DNA of 64,000 bases from Dipylidium caninum (Eukaryota > Platyhelminthes > Cestoda > Cyclophyllidea > Dipylidiidae), in NCBI GenBank assembly GCA_017562135.1, contig QEYB01000047.1, positions 434,001 through 498,000 on the forward strand. Direction: 5' to 3'. Under the pieces are notes generated by a model. It did no database searches, was not told where the DNA came from, and was given only the letters and a program-made list of their open reading frames with translations. Position 1 is the stretch's first letter. Each line of letters opens with the position of its first letter. Shown in pieces: positions 13,501 through 24,500 of this stretch. Made by a program: the position numbers and the translations under genes.

Positions 13501-16118
13501 AACATGACAGAGTCGTTCTTCAAAGACTACGAATTTCTCAAGTTGTCCCAAAGATAAGCTTGTACATAATCAAACTCGTGGAGCGTTCAATTTCGAAATG
13601 TTTGGGGCGATAAGCCAGTTCATAAAGCTTATTGCTCAACTTTTCAAAAAAGAGCAAAGACTGAACGCCCCCCTTTCTTGGTTGAGGGCCAAGACGGATT
13701 GCTGGAAATTGAAGTCAGGTGTTTGGAAGGATTCGAGATTTAGATGGTTTAGTATTTGCGATGGTGACTACTGCGACGAGGAGAGAGGAATAGGATGTCA
13801 CCAGTGGTTAGTTTGTGTTCCGCGATCCGACACCAAATCCCGTAAAGATGCAAATAGAAGTGGTTGCCAACGGCTTCATACCACCAGCCTAATTGGCGGC
13901 GAGAGGGATCCACAAAACGAGAGTCCAGCAGTGTCAAGCACGACAACGTGTCAATTTACCAAAAGTCTGCAATCCTGACGTTAGTTTGCTTTAGCGCTCG
14001 GCGAAACCGAAAGCCCTGACTTGAGCTAAGTGTTTGTCGTCCTAAGAGGTTAAGTCTTAAGGGTAAGGGATTTAAAGTATAAAATGACAAGAGTATCACA
14101 AATTTAAGCATGTAAGTCAAGAAAGCGCTGCATTGCTTCAAAATGGCAATAAACGGCACGTCTTTCTCGTCAGTGTAGTAAAGTGACAATTATTGACTGC
14201 CTGAATTCAGGAGCACTATCAAGACGAGACCCACAGTCTTCTGCCTCGGGAGACATACCAACGTGGTTTTACTGCCGTGCACAGCTCGAGCACTCGTCCC
14301 CTTCAGCAGGGTGACTCTGCCGCCGCGATCACTGCAGACTTGACCAACACCATTCGAGCCTCTGATGGCCTCCATCCACTCAGTCCCGAGTCTCTTTCAA
14401 AATTGGAAGTCGTGATACGGGGAAGCCAGCACTCTTTGGGTCCTCATCTACCGCCTCAACAACAGTACATGCATCAACACCACCTGAAAAGGTCGTTCTC
14501 AGCTGTGGAGGCTTCGGAGTTTGATCAGGGGATGTTCGGAAACACCTTAACGAGTCGTGGAAACAATAGTGGAGCGGAGAAACTTCAACAGCAAGATTCA
14601 TTTGTAACAACACGGAACCCACTAAATGGAGAAACAATACTCCACCTAGCTGCTCGAATGAATGTTGGTGCAAGGGTTATCCGTCGACTTTGTGGGACTC
14701 TGATTTCTGAAGAGGGCACTTCACCTTCAGCTGAGAAAACTCTCGCTCTCCTTTGCCTTGACAAGGATGGCAGATCTCCTTTGACGGCTTCAGCAGCCAC
14801 GGACGGTCTTGAGACTACGACCGCACTCTTCCGATTGGAAAGGGAAGCAATTACCTGTAGCCGAAGTGCTACTAGTGCTCAGAATGTAGCCCCGACTTCC
14901 GCTGCTGAAGGTGGGGGAGCGCCCACTGAAAAACCGACGACGGAGGCGCGACGACGTACACGTCACGTGGAATCTCGGCGATCGACGCCATTGATGGTGT
15001 CTCTCAAGGCTGGGTGCACCGAAGTCACCAAACTCCTGTTGGATGAGGGCTGTTCCATTCAGGGTGTGGACGAGACAGGCAGGAATCTTGTTCACTGGGC
15101 GGCAGTTTTGAACGCGGCTCCGCTTCTAACTCGCATCTCGCATACGAAAGGGTTCACACGGATGCTAGAAGCAAGAGATGACTGCGACAGAACTCCGCTC
15201 ATGCTGGCAGTAAGGGAAAACTCGTTAGAAGCCGCACAAATCCTCCTGGAACATCAAGCAGTAATTGATGTATTCGATTACACTGATAGTTCTCCAATAA
15301 GCGAGGCAGAATCACGCGGCTTCAGCCGAATGTTGGCACTGCTGATGGAATATAAGCAGAGAAGAACTTCGCCAGCTTCGGGGGCTTCTGCATCCCACCA
15401 CCCAGCAGTAAAGGAGCGTCGGGATAGCGAGAGTTCTGGAGCTTCGAGTAACTCCGAGGAAGTAGAGGCTACTGGTTCTGAGGTGGACACAGCTCGAGCC
15501 GGGACCGATAATGCTACTTCATCGACGCAGTACACTCCACACTACCAAAATTCTCAAATTTCTCCCCCTGGAGATATTCCGACCACAACTGCTGGGGGTA
15601 GTGAGAAGTGGCATCAAAGTTCTTTCTGCAATGACGCTCTCAAACTAGATCCTTCAGTGTGTAGCAGTGGGAGTGGTGTGTTAAAACAGGAGGATCGTAT
15701 ATCCCCCCAGACATCATCGACATGGAGTCCGCCGTTAGTGGCTTCGTCCAGTATTAAGGAAATATCTCCTCCAGTTACAACAACACCTTATTGGCATCAA
15801 CAACGCCAAGGTGGAGGATATGTCGAGAACTATACATATAATGGGGGTGATCCTCAGTTCCCAACTCCCTTTCCTTGTACCAATGGGTATGAGCAGCCAC
15901 AAATTTACCAAAGTAAATACCCAGAGTACCAACAAGGGTCGCTACCACAACCAACACAACACACTCAGCCTCACCAATTGCATCAACAATCACAACACCA
16001 ACAACAGTCTCAAGCTCACCCTAACGAACTCTGTTCGACGACGAGGAGTAGTCGTGCGCCTGTCTACATGGCGAGTAGTCAACCCTCATCGCGAGGCATG
16101 TTCGTGGTTCAATTGTAA
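4250..16118 (+). CDS. notch: Notch receptor, 3' part of gene (8 exons, N-terminus outside window)
   Basis: Single-pass receptor that, on ligand binding, releases an intracellular domain acting as a nuclear co-activator (family knowledge). The exons join as 4250-4501, 6526-6656, 7389-7644, 8036-8381, 10216-10534, 10605-10875, 13017-13309 and 14211-16118, giving 1258 codons plus stop. Every junction keeps phase. Residues of the partial product: EGF repeats about 6-218; LNR modules about 246-363; NOD/NODP region about 379-492 without a basic furin loop; transmembrane segment about 513-536; basic stretch plus GIWWPP (551-557), matching the RAM position; ankyrin repeats about 759-1008; Ser/Pro-rich and Gln/His-rich tail to 1258. 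The order EGF-LNR-NOD-TM-RAM-ANK is diagnostic of Notch. Most EGF repeats and the signal peptide are upstream of the window. Oddities: a GC splice donor after exon 2, an atypical first LNR, an insertion inside the ankyrin domain and a weakly conserved cleavage region. Confidence 0.97.
4502..6525. other. Notch intron a
   Basis: GT-AG intron of about 2 kb. A 140-codon open frame near 6005-6427 has no EGF cysteine pattern and no splice logic that fits the flanking exons. I see nothing else in this intron. Confidence 0.85.
6526..6656 (+). CDS. notch: Notch exon b: end of one EGF repeat plus a full EGF repeat
   Basis: The acceptor ctttttcttaag precedes 6526. The codon split from exon a completes to Gly, followed by QKCEYRDPC, so the repeat begun upstream is closed correctly. 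A full EGF repeat follows (PCRNNGRC, YQCICPRWYEGQNC). The exon ends in phase 0 at GAA AAG, directly followed by gcaagt, a GC-type donor. The only nearby GT (6661) would shift the frame against the next exon. Confidence 0.9.
6657..7388. other. Notch intron b, GC-AG type
   Basis: The intron starts gcaagt and ends cattgcag. The donor AAG|gcaagt fits the strong consensus seen in rare GC-AG introns. Phase 0 on both sides is kept only with this donor. Confidence 0.75.
7389..7644 (+). CDS. notch: Notch exon c: EGF repeats
   Basis: The acceptor cattgcag precedes 7389 (phase 0) and the donor GAAG|gtgagt follows 7644 (phase 1). It encodes one EGF repeat with an unusually long loop between the third and fourth cysteines (residues 133-182, ending in CNCHPGWTGIFC). 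It then encodes the start of another repeat (CQDHQCQNGAHC, YECDCLE). The latter ends in the next exon with GFEGVLC. Confidence 0.92.
7645..8035. other. Notch intron c
   Basis: GT-AG intron of 391 bases between gtgagt and ttattgatctcag. I see nothing in it. Confidence 0.85.
8036..8381 (+). CDS. notch: Notch exon d: last EGF end, linker, LNR-1 and LNR-2
   Basis: The acceptor gatctcag precedes 8036 and the split Gly codon matches exon c. The exon completes the last EGF repeat (GFEGVLC). It then runs through a basic linker containing NRRRD and enters the negative regulatory region. LNR-1 (residues about 246-279) has six or more cysteines but lacks the usual DGxCD and DGxDC calcium motifs. LNR-2 (about 285-325) is canonical at its end (FRDGVCDHEC, FYDGFDC). 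The donor CTGG|gtaggc leaves two bases (phase 2), which pair with the single base opening exon e. Confidence 0.9.
8382..10215. other. Notch intron d
   Basis: GT-AG intron of about 1.8 kb ending in cctttatacccgtag. The open frames inside lack Notch-like features and overlap in several frames. I see nothing else in it. Confidence 0.8.
10216..10534 (+). CDS. notch: Notch exon e: LNR-3 and NOD
   Basis: One base completes a Gly codon from exon d, then LNR-3 follows (residues about 331-363, with GDGVCHAEC and CGFDGGDC). The remainder is the N-terminal half of the heterodimerisation domain (GYIGFILDTD, then a helix rich in Leu/Ala/Val). The exon ends at CGT|gtaagt in phase 0. No cysteine pair and no RxxR-type furin loop are present in this half. 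Confidence 0.92.
10605..10875 (+). CDS. notch: Notch exon f: NODP and first half of transmembrane segment
   Basis: A 70-base intron (10535-10604) ending tttttttcag precedes this exon in phase 0. The sequence AFKVDLL continues the heterodimerisation domain. Residues about 457-492 (MDQATHSLKAALNAKS, then PPP) align in character with the NODP segment before the membrane. It ends within the hydrophobic segment (IGLYIVLCVLSG) at GGAG|gtaagc, phase 1. Confidence 0.92.
10876..13016. other. Notch intron f
   Basis: GT-AG intron of about 2.1 kb that splits the transmembrane segment. It contains a run of G near 11862. The 82-codon frame near 12576-12824 has no supported function. Confidence 0.8.
13017..13309 (+). 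CDS. notch: Notch exon g: rest of transmembrane segment, RAM-like region
   Basis: The acceptor ttattcttgcag precedes 13017 and the split codon gives Ala. The hydrophobic run VIILLVFIVI ends at a basic stop-transfer stretch (QRRPWKQARKRVRTHG). IWWPP follows, in the position of the RAM tryptophan motif that binds the CSL transcription factor. A Gly/Ser-rich linker comes next. The exon ends TCG|gtgcgt in phase 0. Confidence 0.92.
13310..14210. other. Notch intron g
   Basis: GT-AG intron of about 0.9 kb with phase 0 at both ends, ending gcctgaattcag. A 126-codon frame at 13598-13978 is open through much of it, but I found no acceptor/donor pair that would insert it in phase. Confidence 0.75.
14211..16118 (+). 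CDS. notch: Notch exon h: ankyrin domain and C-terminal tail
   Basis: The last exon is 635 codons plus stop. Ankyrin motifs are visible at GETILHLAAR (about 14628), GRSPL, STPLMVSLKAG, GRNLVHWAAVLN, RTPLMLAVREN and a degenerate last repeat ending near 15366. Between the second and third motifs lies a low-complexity Ala/Thr/Gly insertion and a basic cluster (ARRRTRHVESRR) that could serve as a nuclear localisation signal. The tail has Ser/Thr/Pro-rich parts, a TWSPP segment and a Gln/His-rich stretch (about 15880-16020) before the stop. Confidence 0.95.
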   Translation, partial: EHYQDETHSLLPRETYQRGFTAVHSSSTRPLQQGDSAAAITADLTNTIRASDGLHPLSPESLSKLEVVIRGSQHSLGPHLPPQQQYMHQHHLKRSFSAVEASEFDQGMFGNTLTSRGNNSGAEKLQQQDSFVTTRNPLNGETILHLAARMNVGARVIRRLCGTLISEEGTSPSAEKTLALLCLDKDGRSPLTASAATDGLETTTALFRLEREAITCSRSATSAQNVAPTSAAEGGGAPTEKPTTEARRRTRHVESRRSTPLMVSLKAGCTEVTKLLLDEGCSIQGVDETGRNLVHWAAVLNAAPLLTRISHTKGFTRMLEARDDCDRTPLMLAVRENSLEAAQILLEHQAVIDVFDYTDSSPISEAESRGFSRMLALLMEYKQRRTSPASGASASHHPAVKERRDSESSGASSNSEEVEATGSEVDTARAGTDNATSSTQYTPHYQNSQISPPGDIPTTTAGGSEKWHQSSFCNDALKLDPSVCSSGSGVLKQEDRISPQTSSTWSPPLVASSSIKEISPPVTTTPYWHQQRQGGGYVENYTYNGGDPQFPTPFPCTNGYEQPQIYQSKYPEYQQGSLPQPTQHTQPHQLHQQSQHQQQSQAHPNELCSTTRSSRAPVYMASSQPSSRGMFVVQL

Positions 16119-18105
16119 AGACGGTTGGCTGAGAAAGCCGGCCCCGCCTCCCATCGCTCCGCAACCGCATTTCGGCTCCGTGGCAGCTGACTTTGAAGAC
16201 AGGAAATAAGTCCTCTTCTACCCTCTCTCTTCTGTACATATTGTCACTATACTACCCACGTGAAAGTCATCCAATTCGGTAATCGGAATGGTAGACAGTA
16301 CGAGGACAGGTATGCCTAAATACCAGGTCATGCATACTCACGCACTCGCCTGTCTATTCACAGTCCTCTACACTGGTATTTCTCTCCTTTGTCTTCGTCT
16401 GAATTGCGTCTCTATAAATATTCATAAATCGCAATAGTACGATCGTAGTCTCCTTGTCTTGGGGAAGCGGGTTACACCAACAGTGTGGGTTTAAAGGTTC
16501 AATCGAACACAGCAGTAATAAGAATGGGAGAAACGGATGTTCGGATTTAATGCAAACCCCCCTCTCTCGAGTAGTCAAATGCTCGTGGAGTTACGCTTCC
16601 CGGTTGGTAAGAACTGCGACTAAAGAGGTGTCGGAGCTACAGGCTGCGGGCAGTAGTACATGATGTAATTTAATTGGGTGACGAGAATTGAATCGGTTGA
16701 AACCAGTACGAAAGAGAAATAAGAGATGACTGAACTTTTGACGACGGTATCATTCACTTCGAAGGTTGTTTAGCTATGCTGCTGAAGAGGGGGAAAGTCA
16801 TATAAATGACGATTACTAAGAAGACCCAGTAAAATTCACAGGTTTTTTGCCGAACAGAATAGTGACTTATTGAAGGATAATTTAAACTCATCTAAAGGAT
16901 TTGGATGACTAGTCACTTTGTAATTGTAATAAGAACTTAAGTGGCACCTCCATACCGTTGTCCCAGTACGAGTAATTAGGCTCACTTGCCAGTTGACGTG
17001 TTGCTCACCTTCTATCGGTAATGCACGAAATGCCAAATTCCAAATTTGTTCAGGGCATTCATCCGATAAACAATCACTAAATTTGGAACATCACACACAG
17101 TCAGTTAGCTATGGACTTGAATCGACCTTTCTGGAAATAACGAGAATTTTCTACTATTTCTTTTCCCAACTGATCAACTTAGTATTAAATGCCACAAGCA
17201 ATAATTTCAATATTCTGACCCTAAGGTTTGATATATCCTAAGCAGTCTTCCATAATACAATTTTTAGCAAACCTTCCACCTTCACTTAGAAAAAGTAGCA
17301 TTGTGTCGAAAGGGTAGTAATAAGCAATGCAATTTCTATCTATACTGAATAGAAAAGGAATTTTACAAAAGCATACGTTCTACAAATAGAGAAGAAACAA
17401 GATTAAATGCATAGAAGGCTCATGGGAATTATGAATCCTATTTACGCCCGAAATGGTATACACTAATCGTCAAACATGGTGGCTCGCATAGATCCAGACG
17501 AGAACGATTGTAGAAAACAGAGAAGGTAGGAAGATTCGAAACTGGGACGGATGAAAACGTGAAAAAATGAAGACGCTTCGCCTGTTCACACTAGTAGAAG
17601 CGGTTGAAAACGAAGCCTTTGAATGTAGGAGCAGTGGAACCGTCTAGAAAGGGTGAGGTACGTATGTTCTTTACTAGTAGATTCGTTACTAGTCTTTATA
17701 TTGTACCCTGTAGACTGGCAACTACCACTAGCATGGTAATGAGATTTGAAAGAATTAAATTTACTATTGTAAAAACGACTTACAAAGTCAAAAGTAAAGA
17801 TTTAAATATAGAACAAATAATAAAGGTTGAGAATATGTTGAGAATGACGCCAACCAGAAAATAAGGGATAAAGACGCCTTCGGAGTGCGCAAAACTGTTT
17901 ACTAAATGATTTTTGCGCACCGTTATCAACAGGGAGTACAATGCACGTCAAATACGGTTGTAGATTAAATCGAAATTGATTGTACGATGTCCCTTCAAGA
18001 ACTAAACGCATACAGTTGCCAATCGCTATTTGCAATCGAATAACGACGAGGGTACCTAACTAACTCAATTAGAAGCTCTATCTATCTTTGACGTGTTACA
18101 TCTGC
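16119..18105. other. Notch 3' flank and intergenic region
   Basis: It should contain the Notch 3' UTR. I saw no clear canonical AATAAA close to the stop codon; TATAAATATTCATAAAT near 16412-16430 is the nearest AT-rich candidate. An 86-codon frame at 17604-17864 lacks recognisable features. Nothing else is supported. Confidence 0.5.
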
Positions 18106-18501
18106 CTACGAGCTCATATAAGTAACACTAAAATAACCTCGACTTGGGTTGGGATCCAGAGCGGGAGTAACGGCTTCGCGTTCGAGAATGTGCTGGTGGA
18201 TTTCGCGAATGCGATTTTCGTGTTCCATGTTAGTCCATACTGAGACAAGAAGGAGGTCCTGTTCCGCTAATCTGCATATTACCGTCATGACATCGCCCTT
18301 AGAAGAAAGGCGATAATGATACCTCCGACCGTCGATCACTAGCTCGTCGAAGTGGTAGAGACTGTAAGCTTCCAGCTCAATACGCTGGCACTTTTCTGAA
18401 AAGATCTCCTCCATTGTATCCGGCTTCGCCTCTGGCAATCCCATTGACATCGCTTGCTTATTTCTAAAAGATACAATGATAGTTGCGTAGACACCAACCA
18501 T
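18106..18501 (-). CDS. Small unidentified protein
   Basis: An open frame of 131 codons in otherwise AT-rich, gene-poor DNA, with balanced codon use. The product mixes charged helices and strands (for example DELVIDGRRYHYRL and RLAEQDLLLVSVWTN), has no signal peptide, and has no membrane segment after the first residues. The hydrophobic beginning (VYATIIVSF) is suspicious: the DNA encoding it ends in a pyrimidine-rich stretch plus AG (gtatcttttag), which looks like a 3' splice site. The true start may therefore be the Met at codon 18, giving a protein of about 114 residues, or there may be an upstream or trans-spliced leader exon. I do not recognise the family. The intact frame and protein-like composition are the only support. 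Confidence 0.5.
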   Translation of the reverse strand: MVGVYATIIVSFRNKQAMSMGLPEAKPDTMEEIFSEKCQRIELEAYSLYHFDELVIDGRRYHYRLSSKGDVMTVICRLAEQDLLLVSVWTNMEHENRIREIHQHILEREAVTPALDPNPSRGYFSVTYMSS

Positions 18502-21500
18502 TTATGCCGAACAAAATTAACTACCTTTCTACATCAATAACAAAGCTCACTAACTGCAAAATGACCAAAGTGGGTGAAACAAAAAACGGGTAATTCAAAT
18601 AAGTAAAAGTTCGTTTTTATGCTGGCGCGGTATAATCAAAATAAACAGGGACTAAAGAGGAACCAAGTCAACGGCGGGTTGAAATACAAGTAAAGAAGAA
18701 TCTCTAACTCTTCGCAGAAAAATTGAAATAATCCAATAAACATGGAGTGCTGACGTATACAAGCTTGGTGTATTTTTATATTCGTTTCATTCGTTGAGCG
18801 AAATTATATTTGATCTACGAATGTAAAGTAAAAGATCTCACAAATCAGTGGAGTATTTGACATTTCGTGCCTTACTAAGATGAAATAAATCAAACGACAG
18901 AGTTTTTTTCCTTAAGCAAAGGCAAATCAAGTTGAACACATAATTTATAGGCCCAAGTATCCTCTTACTGATCAAAGTGTTTCTCCAAGGGAATGTCCAC
19001 TCCGGTTAGAGCTCGGGTAATGAAAAATCGAATATAATGACTTTTGGCGACATAAGGACAGGCGAACTTAAAACTCCAACTCCTATCCCTTACTAAAAAA
19101 CAACTGGTCCTAGATAAATATAACAAACCATATTTTAAGACATTATTGTTCATCACCACATTAAGCAATCATGTAGCCTACTATTTCAGTTATCAAGGTC
19201 CCATTCGAATGAACTCAAAATATATGCACTAACACAGGTTAGTAAATGCACTAAGTCTCCAAGGTTATTTCCGCGTGTAGAACGGTCTAGGTGGCTTTTT
19301 TTGCTGATGGCTACACAAACGCCTTGTAAATTTGTCTGAACGAAATTTTTGAGACATTTTAGTCGCTGTTAGGATCCTAATAATTTAAGGGGTAAATTAT
19401 CGCTAGTATACATTATGAGAAAGAAAAGCATTGGTTGAGATATGAAGAAGTGCTCTAGAAAAAGCGCCGACAATGACTAGAAAATAAAAAATTATTGAAT
19501 CTAAATTCCATCTGACCCCATGCGAAACACCCTTTGTCACAAAGCTATATTAAAACAGATGATTTAGGTGTAAAGATACCCAATCGGAAGAAGATTACAT
19601 GGTTGCGAACCCTATTAATTTCAAACTTATAAAAGAAAATTGTCCCCATGCAAGGAGTAAAAATATTTTAATTATTATCGAAAAAGCTATGAAACTTAGC
19701 GTCACGAGGACAAAAATATCAAATAAAAAGGATCCCGAAGTAAATACGTCAATTTGAGTGCTGAAATCAAAGACATGGCTGCAGCGTGATATATGAGGTT
19801 TAATTAAAAGCTGGTCGGTTAGTGGCACAAACTTAATCATCATCAAAAAATCTAGACATTACTAACATTTCAGAAGTCTAGAGAAATAATCAATGTTTCA
19901 ATTACAAAAAAATCGTTGGAAATATTAGAATGTTCACATAGTTTGGTACATTTCCTCAACACACATTTAAACAAAAGCTTAAAGTAACTAGTTGTTTTCG
20001 TGCTGGATTGTAGCTCGTAACTTAATGCAAATACTGTTTCGTCAAGAAACAAATGAATAAACAAATGAAAGAGAACAAGAGACATCGGGACAATGAATGG
20101 TAAAGCAGAGTACACAAAGATAAAAGGGCAACTATCATGAGTATAGTACTTATCAGCGAATTTCAGCCGAACATTTATTAAATTTTAGGCCTGATAATGC
20201 TGAGCTTACTACCACCAGCATTAAAACCCCCACATTGATATTCCACCAAGGACATGACAGATCGTTAATTAGTTTACAACAACAAACAGATACGAACAAA
20301 CGAAAGAAAACATAAACAAAGAGCAAAAGACAAACCGAAGCCAGACAATGGCGACGAAAAACTACGACTACGCAGCAAGCCACCAGGCCAAACCGACCGC
20401 CAATAGTGTGAATATCATACCGCATCGGCAATAATACGCACAGTACAAGGGATAAATGATAGTAAATTAGGCACTCTGAACAACTCAACAGCAATTACGA
20501 AAAATAAACACGAATAGTAAGTGGGCTAAAATGACTAATCTCGCATTAAACTCATGACGTGCTCTTTGTGTCATAACTTCGTAGCATATGGTTCGATGCA
20601 ACTTTTATTTAACAGTCTTAGAATCCAAACATTGTAAGCCGATTTTTTTGGGGGTGTGCTGCCACTTTTTACACTGTGTACCGGAGCTAATACAATTCCT
20701 CTTAATTTCTCACGAATTCAAAAACTAGACACATTGCAGAACTTGGCATGCGAATAGTGTAATAATGTATTACTATTCACACTAACGGGAAACGAAATCG
20801 TATTCAAATCCTTTGGTTTAAAAACAATATTGTTCCCTTCGCCACGAGTTTTTTTACCGACAGCACTTTACCCATATTATGCGCCTGATTTCTAATTATT
20901 TGTAAAATAAGATCTGTCTCAAAACCCGTCTGCTTACAAATAGTCATTTCGACCTGAGTTGAATCAGTTTGGACATTTAACTAGATCATTTTCCAACATT
21001 TCACAGTTGTTCATGATTCCAGCTCTTATGTAGAGTCAAACATCTTCCTCTACTGAAAAAGATTTCAGTAAAAGTGTTTCTTAAAAATTAAAACAAATGT
21101 TTACGTTTAGAATTTCCTTAATCTTTCTTCAATACTTCATTTTACCGACGATGAATTGAAATAATGATCCTGTCTTGCTTAGGAAGAGCAGACTTTGCTT
21201 AAACCGAAATTATATCTCTTCTGGTGGAATGAATTTTGGTTGCTGGTTGAATTACTTCGAAGTTTTTGTCTATGCCAGTGATGTTCTAAATGCGAAGTAT
21301 AGAATTTTTAGGATAGGAGCAAATTTTCTCTAATTCTCTGTCATAATTTGACACACTTTCATTTATGTCAAATATTGTTAGTCTAACACTTCCAACTCGT
21401 CAGAGATAGAGAAATTCCTTATAGGTTTAACGGAAAGTAACCAATATATGGGTTGACCAAAAATATCATTGCCTTTCTATATCAGTATTCATAGGTCTTG

Positions 21501-24500
21501 ACGATTAGCCATCTTGAAGTTGCTATTTAACCAAGTAGGCAGAAGTAAATTCCAAAGTGCATTCACGTACATGCTGGCATTTATCGGTGCCAGGTCCGAG
21601 TGCGTGAATCACCACCATAATGCTGGAAAATCGCTCACTGATGGGTCGCTACTTGCAGTTGTTTACCTACCCTCTTGAATTCCTCCATCATATAAACAGT
21701 CATGACTAAAATAATGTCGGTAATAATTGCCTCGTTTCAGAGTTCCCATGTTAAAACAGAGATAATTTCGCGTCGAAATAGCCATTGAGAAACCTGCGTC
21801 ACTCTTAAAGGTAGGCATGAAGGGTGTCCACAGGACGACAAGGAGAACATCAGTGCGGACTGCGAAGGTGCGTAAGTAGAAATCCTGTTGAAACAGCGCC
21901 ACCTATCACCTTCTTCGTGGCTAACTTTTCCGGAATTTTGGTCTTCTTATGTTTGCTTTTAATGGACCACCTGTGCACTGCTTTCCTGAAGGTAGTTAAT
22001 GGTTTGTAATTTAATTCGAGTTCTTTTACGTTAACGCAAAGGGATTTTATTCACAATTTTGCTGCTTATGTCGTTGTTCTAAGAATTTTAGTAGGTGGGT
22101 ACTTAAGACTTTTTGCAAGATTGCTTAGAATCTGTTTGTCCGACTACTTAAAGTAAAGTTTCGGGTTTGAATATTTTTCGCTTTTAATTACTGAATTCAC
22201 TCTATCTGGGCGAGGTGGCCACTCTCCGACTTTCATCCATTGCCTGTTTTTGCTGGATACGGTCATTTCCCGCATTCTAACAGAATCTTCCTACACCGCC
22301 CTCGGATAACACGAGCAAGAAGTTCTTTGATCCCCCATTTAGACGTACAACTTGTGAATTGAGTGTAGTTCCAAGTGTAATTGCATTAACTATGTCGAAG
22401 TTATGTGGCATTCGAAGGAAAAGGAAACCGTTCCGATTCAACAAAATGTCGTTGAACGACGAAAGACTAGGCGTTCGCGACCAAGAAGGTCTCCGTTTGT
22501 AATTATTCTTTTTCTAGGTTATTTGGTGCGTTAAGCTGCATAAACAGGGTCATAAAGCAATTTCTCCCACGGTAATTATTTGAGGAGTATGAACCAAGCT
22601 AGGCTTCTCAGGCTTATTAGTCGTGCCGATAATGAGACCTTACCCTGCTGTCATGCGGGATGATTGAATTCACATGACACGCCTTTAAAAATAGCGCCCA
22701 GCTGTTTAGCGCAGACTCACATTGATTGGGTTTAAACTCGGGTGCCCCATGTCCACTTGACTATTTATAACTAAAGACAGGGAACATATTATACTCATGT
22801 CCAATAGCCGTTTAGGCTAAATTTCATTGCAGCAATATGCCTCGGGCAAAAAGCCTTTAAATTAAGGAAGAGGGGAAAAGGAAAAGCAGAGTTGTGTGAA
22901 GGTCTGAAGGGTAAATTTGCCACGTATTTTATCCCAGGGTTCAGATTACACGAGGGAGATAGCGATGGCGTATTTGTGACGATGTACAAGTCTTTTTGTG
23001 TTTCTTGGTTGCTAACGACGTAATATTGAGAATTCAGTTGTTGAGTGTTGTCTACTTCGTTTAGACGTAGTCGAACAAATCGTTTTAATTCTGTGATTCC
23101 CCTCAGTAACGTGTTATCCATACAGTTATTTTTGTTTTTTCTTCACATAGTTTTGCTTCGCTCTTGGGGCCATAACCTACCACTACGAGACTACCTCTAA
23201 CATCCTTTGGGAATACACGGGAAACAGTGGTAGCGATGAAGGTTCTCATATTATTACAGCTTGAGGCAAGTCGAAATATCAGTTTCCTTTTTCGAGACCA
23301 CAGAGATTTTCTTTGCAATTACCTTAACCGAGAGTTCCTCGAAGTATTTATTTATTGAAGGTGCCCTCTTAAGGTGCTCTGATGCAGACTTTTGCTTAAG
23401 CATTGTGTTGCAGAATGGACTGGGCCGGTTGATTCCAATTCAAGGTCATCCAAGGCATTCTGATTGGCATGCAAATAATCATTTCCATTTTGTGCAAATT
23501 CTTATTACTTCTACTTCTTCTCCGCACGACAGGATTCAGGAATTAACGAAGGTCGAATAGTGTGGAGACCAATTTCTCAATACCACACATGCTCTTTTGA
23601 CTTGGTCTGAATTGGTGAATTCTCGAAATCTCGTGATATTTAGGGTATTGGACACAAAAATAGACCCATTCCAACATCTCGCTATGATGGATTGTATGGG
23701 ATCAGGAATTGTGTGACTAAAAGGGATGGAAGTGGATCTGTGAGATATCTTAATCCTTGTACATTGTTTAATTTACGTTAATGAGTGCTGCCGCAAGAAG
23801 ACAATTAGGGATGAATAATTGCGGGGCACAAAGAGGGGGGTTGAAAACAAATGTAACCGATGAAGCTGCAATTTTGTTAAGAAAGGCGACGTCAAACTTA
23901 TACGAATGTACAACAGCTGGGCTAGTGAGTGAATTAGGTGTATCTTCGTGTTTACTCAGAGTAAAAAGGTGCCGATGACCCGCTTTTTTCTTTACTACTT
24001 CTCCAGAAGGGGTTCAACCTGTCGAGGGGTCAATATAACAGGAGAAGCCTGTTAAGCCCTGTCGAGAGGCTTACGGATTTGCTGTATTCATACATTTAAG
24101 ATACTCCATGACATCAATTTTTCCTGATACGTGTTTTTCGGTCTGTAAGGTTATTTTTCGTTTAGTACGACAGTTGGATGACACTTCACGAAGTGTACTA
24201 AAGATTTGAGAAATTGGTGTATCTTAATTCTTATCATTGCGATGGCACAGGAGTTTCTGTATCAGAAGCCCTTGACATACTGAGACAGCCGTAAGTCAAT
24301 TCATTGTATACATTTAAACCGTAGTTAGTAGTAGGTGGGAAGCCATTAAATAGGGTATTGTTTAGTCTGTGTGAAGCTGCCACTGAGCGCTCGAAGTTTT
24401 TATTGAAAAATTGTATAAGTATTTTTCTTGTTCATTTCGTATAATTCTCCCCAAGTTTTTTTTCCATTTTTATTTTACTTTTCATCTGAACCAAATGGGA

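Noticed and set aside
13598..13978. 126-codon frame inside the last Notch intron, considered as an extra RAM-ankyrin linker exon
   Set aside because: No acceptor and donor were found that insert it in phase 0, and the flanking exons already join in phase without it.
16480..16520. GGTTCAATCGAA, considered as a tRNA B box
   Set aside because: No matching A box or acceptor stem could be folded around it.
20153..20494. 113-codon hydrophobic frame on the minus strand
   Set aside because: It lies over an A-rich low-complexity stretch; its hydrophobicity reflects T-rich codons of the complementary strand rather than a designed membrane protein.
21440..21480. Mariner-end-like sequence GGGTTGACCAAAAATATC
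   Set aside because: No second end and no transposase remnant were found nearby.
22795..23318. Two overlapping minus-strand frames suggesting a frameshifted gene
   Set aside because: Composition is somewhat protein-like but there is no recognisable motif, and no single change that joins them into a known family could be identified.
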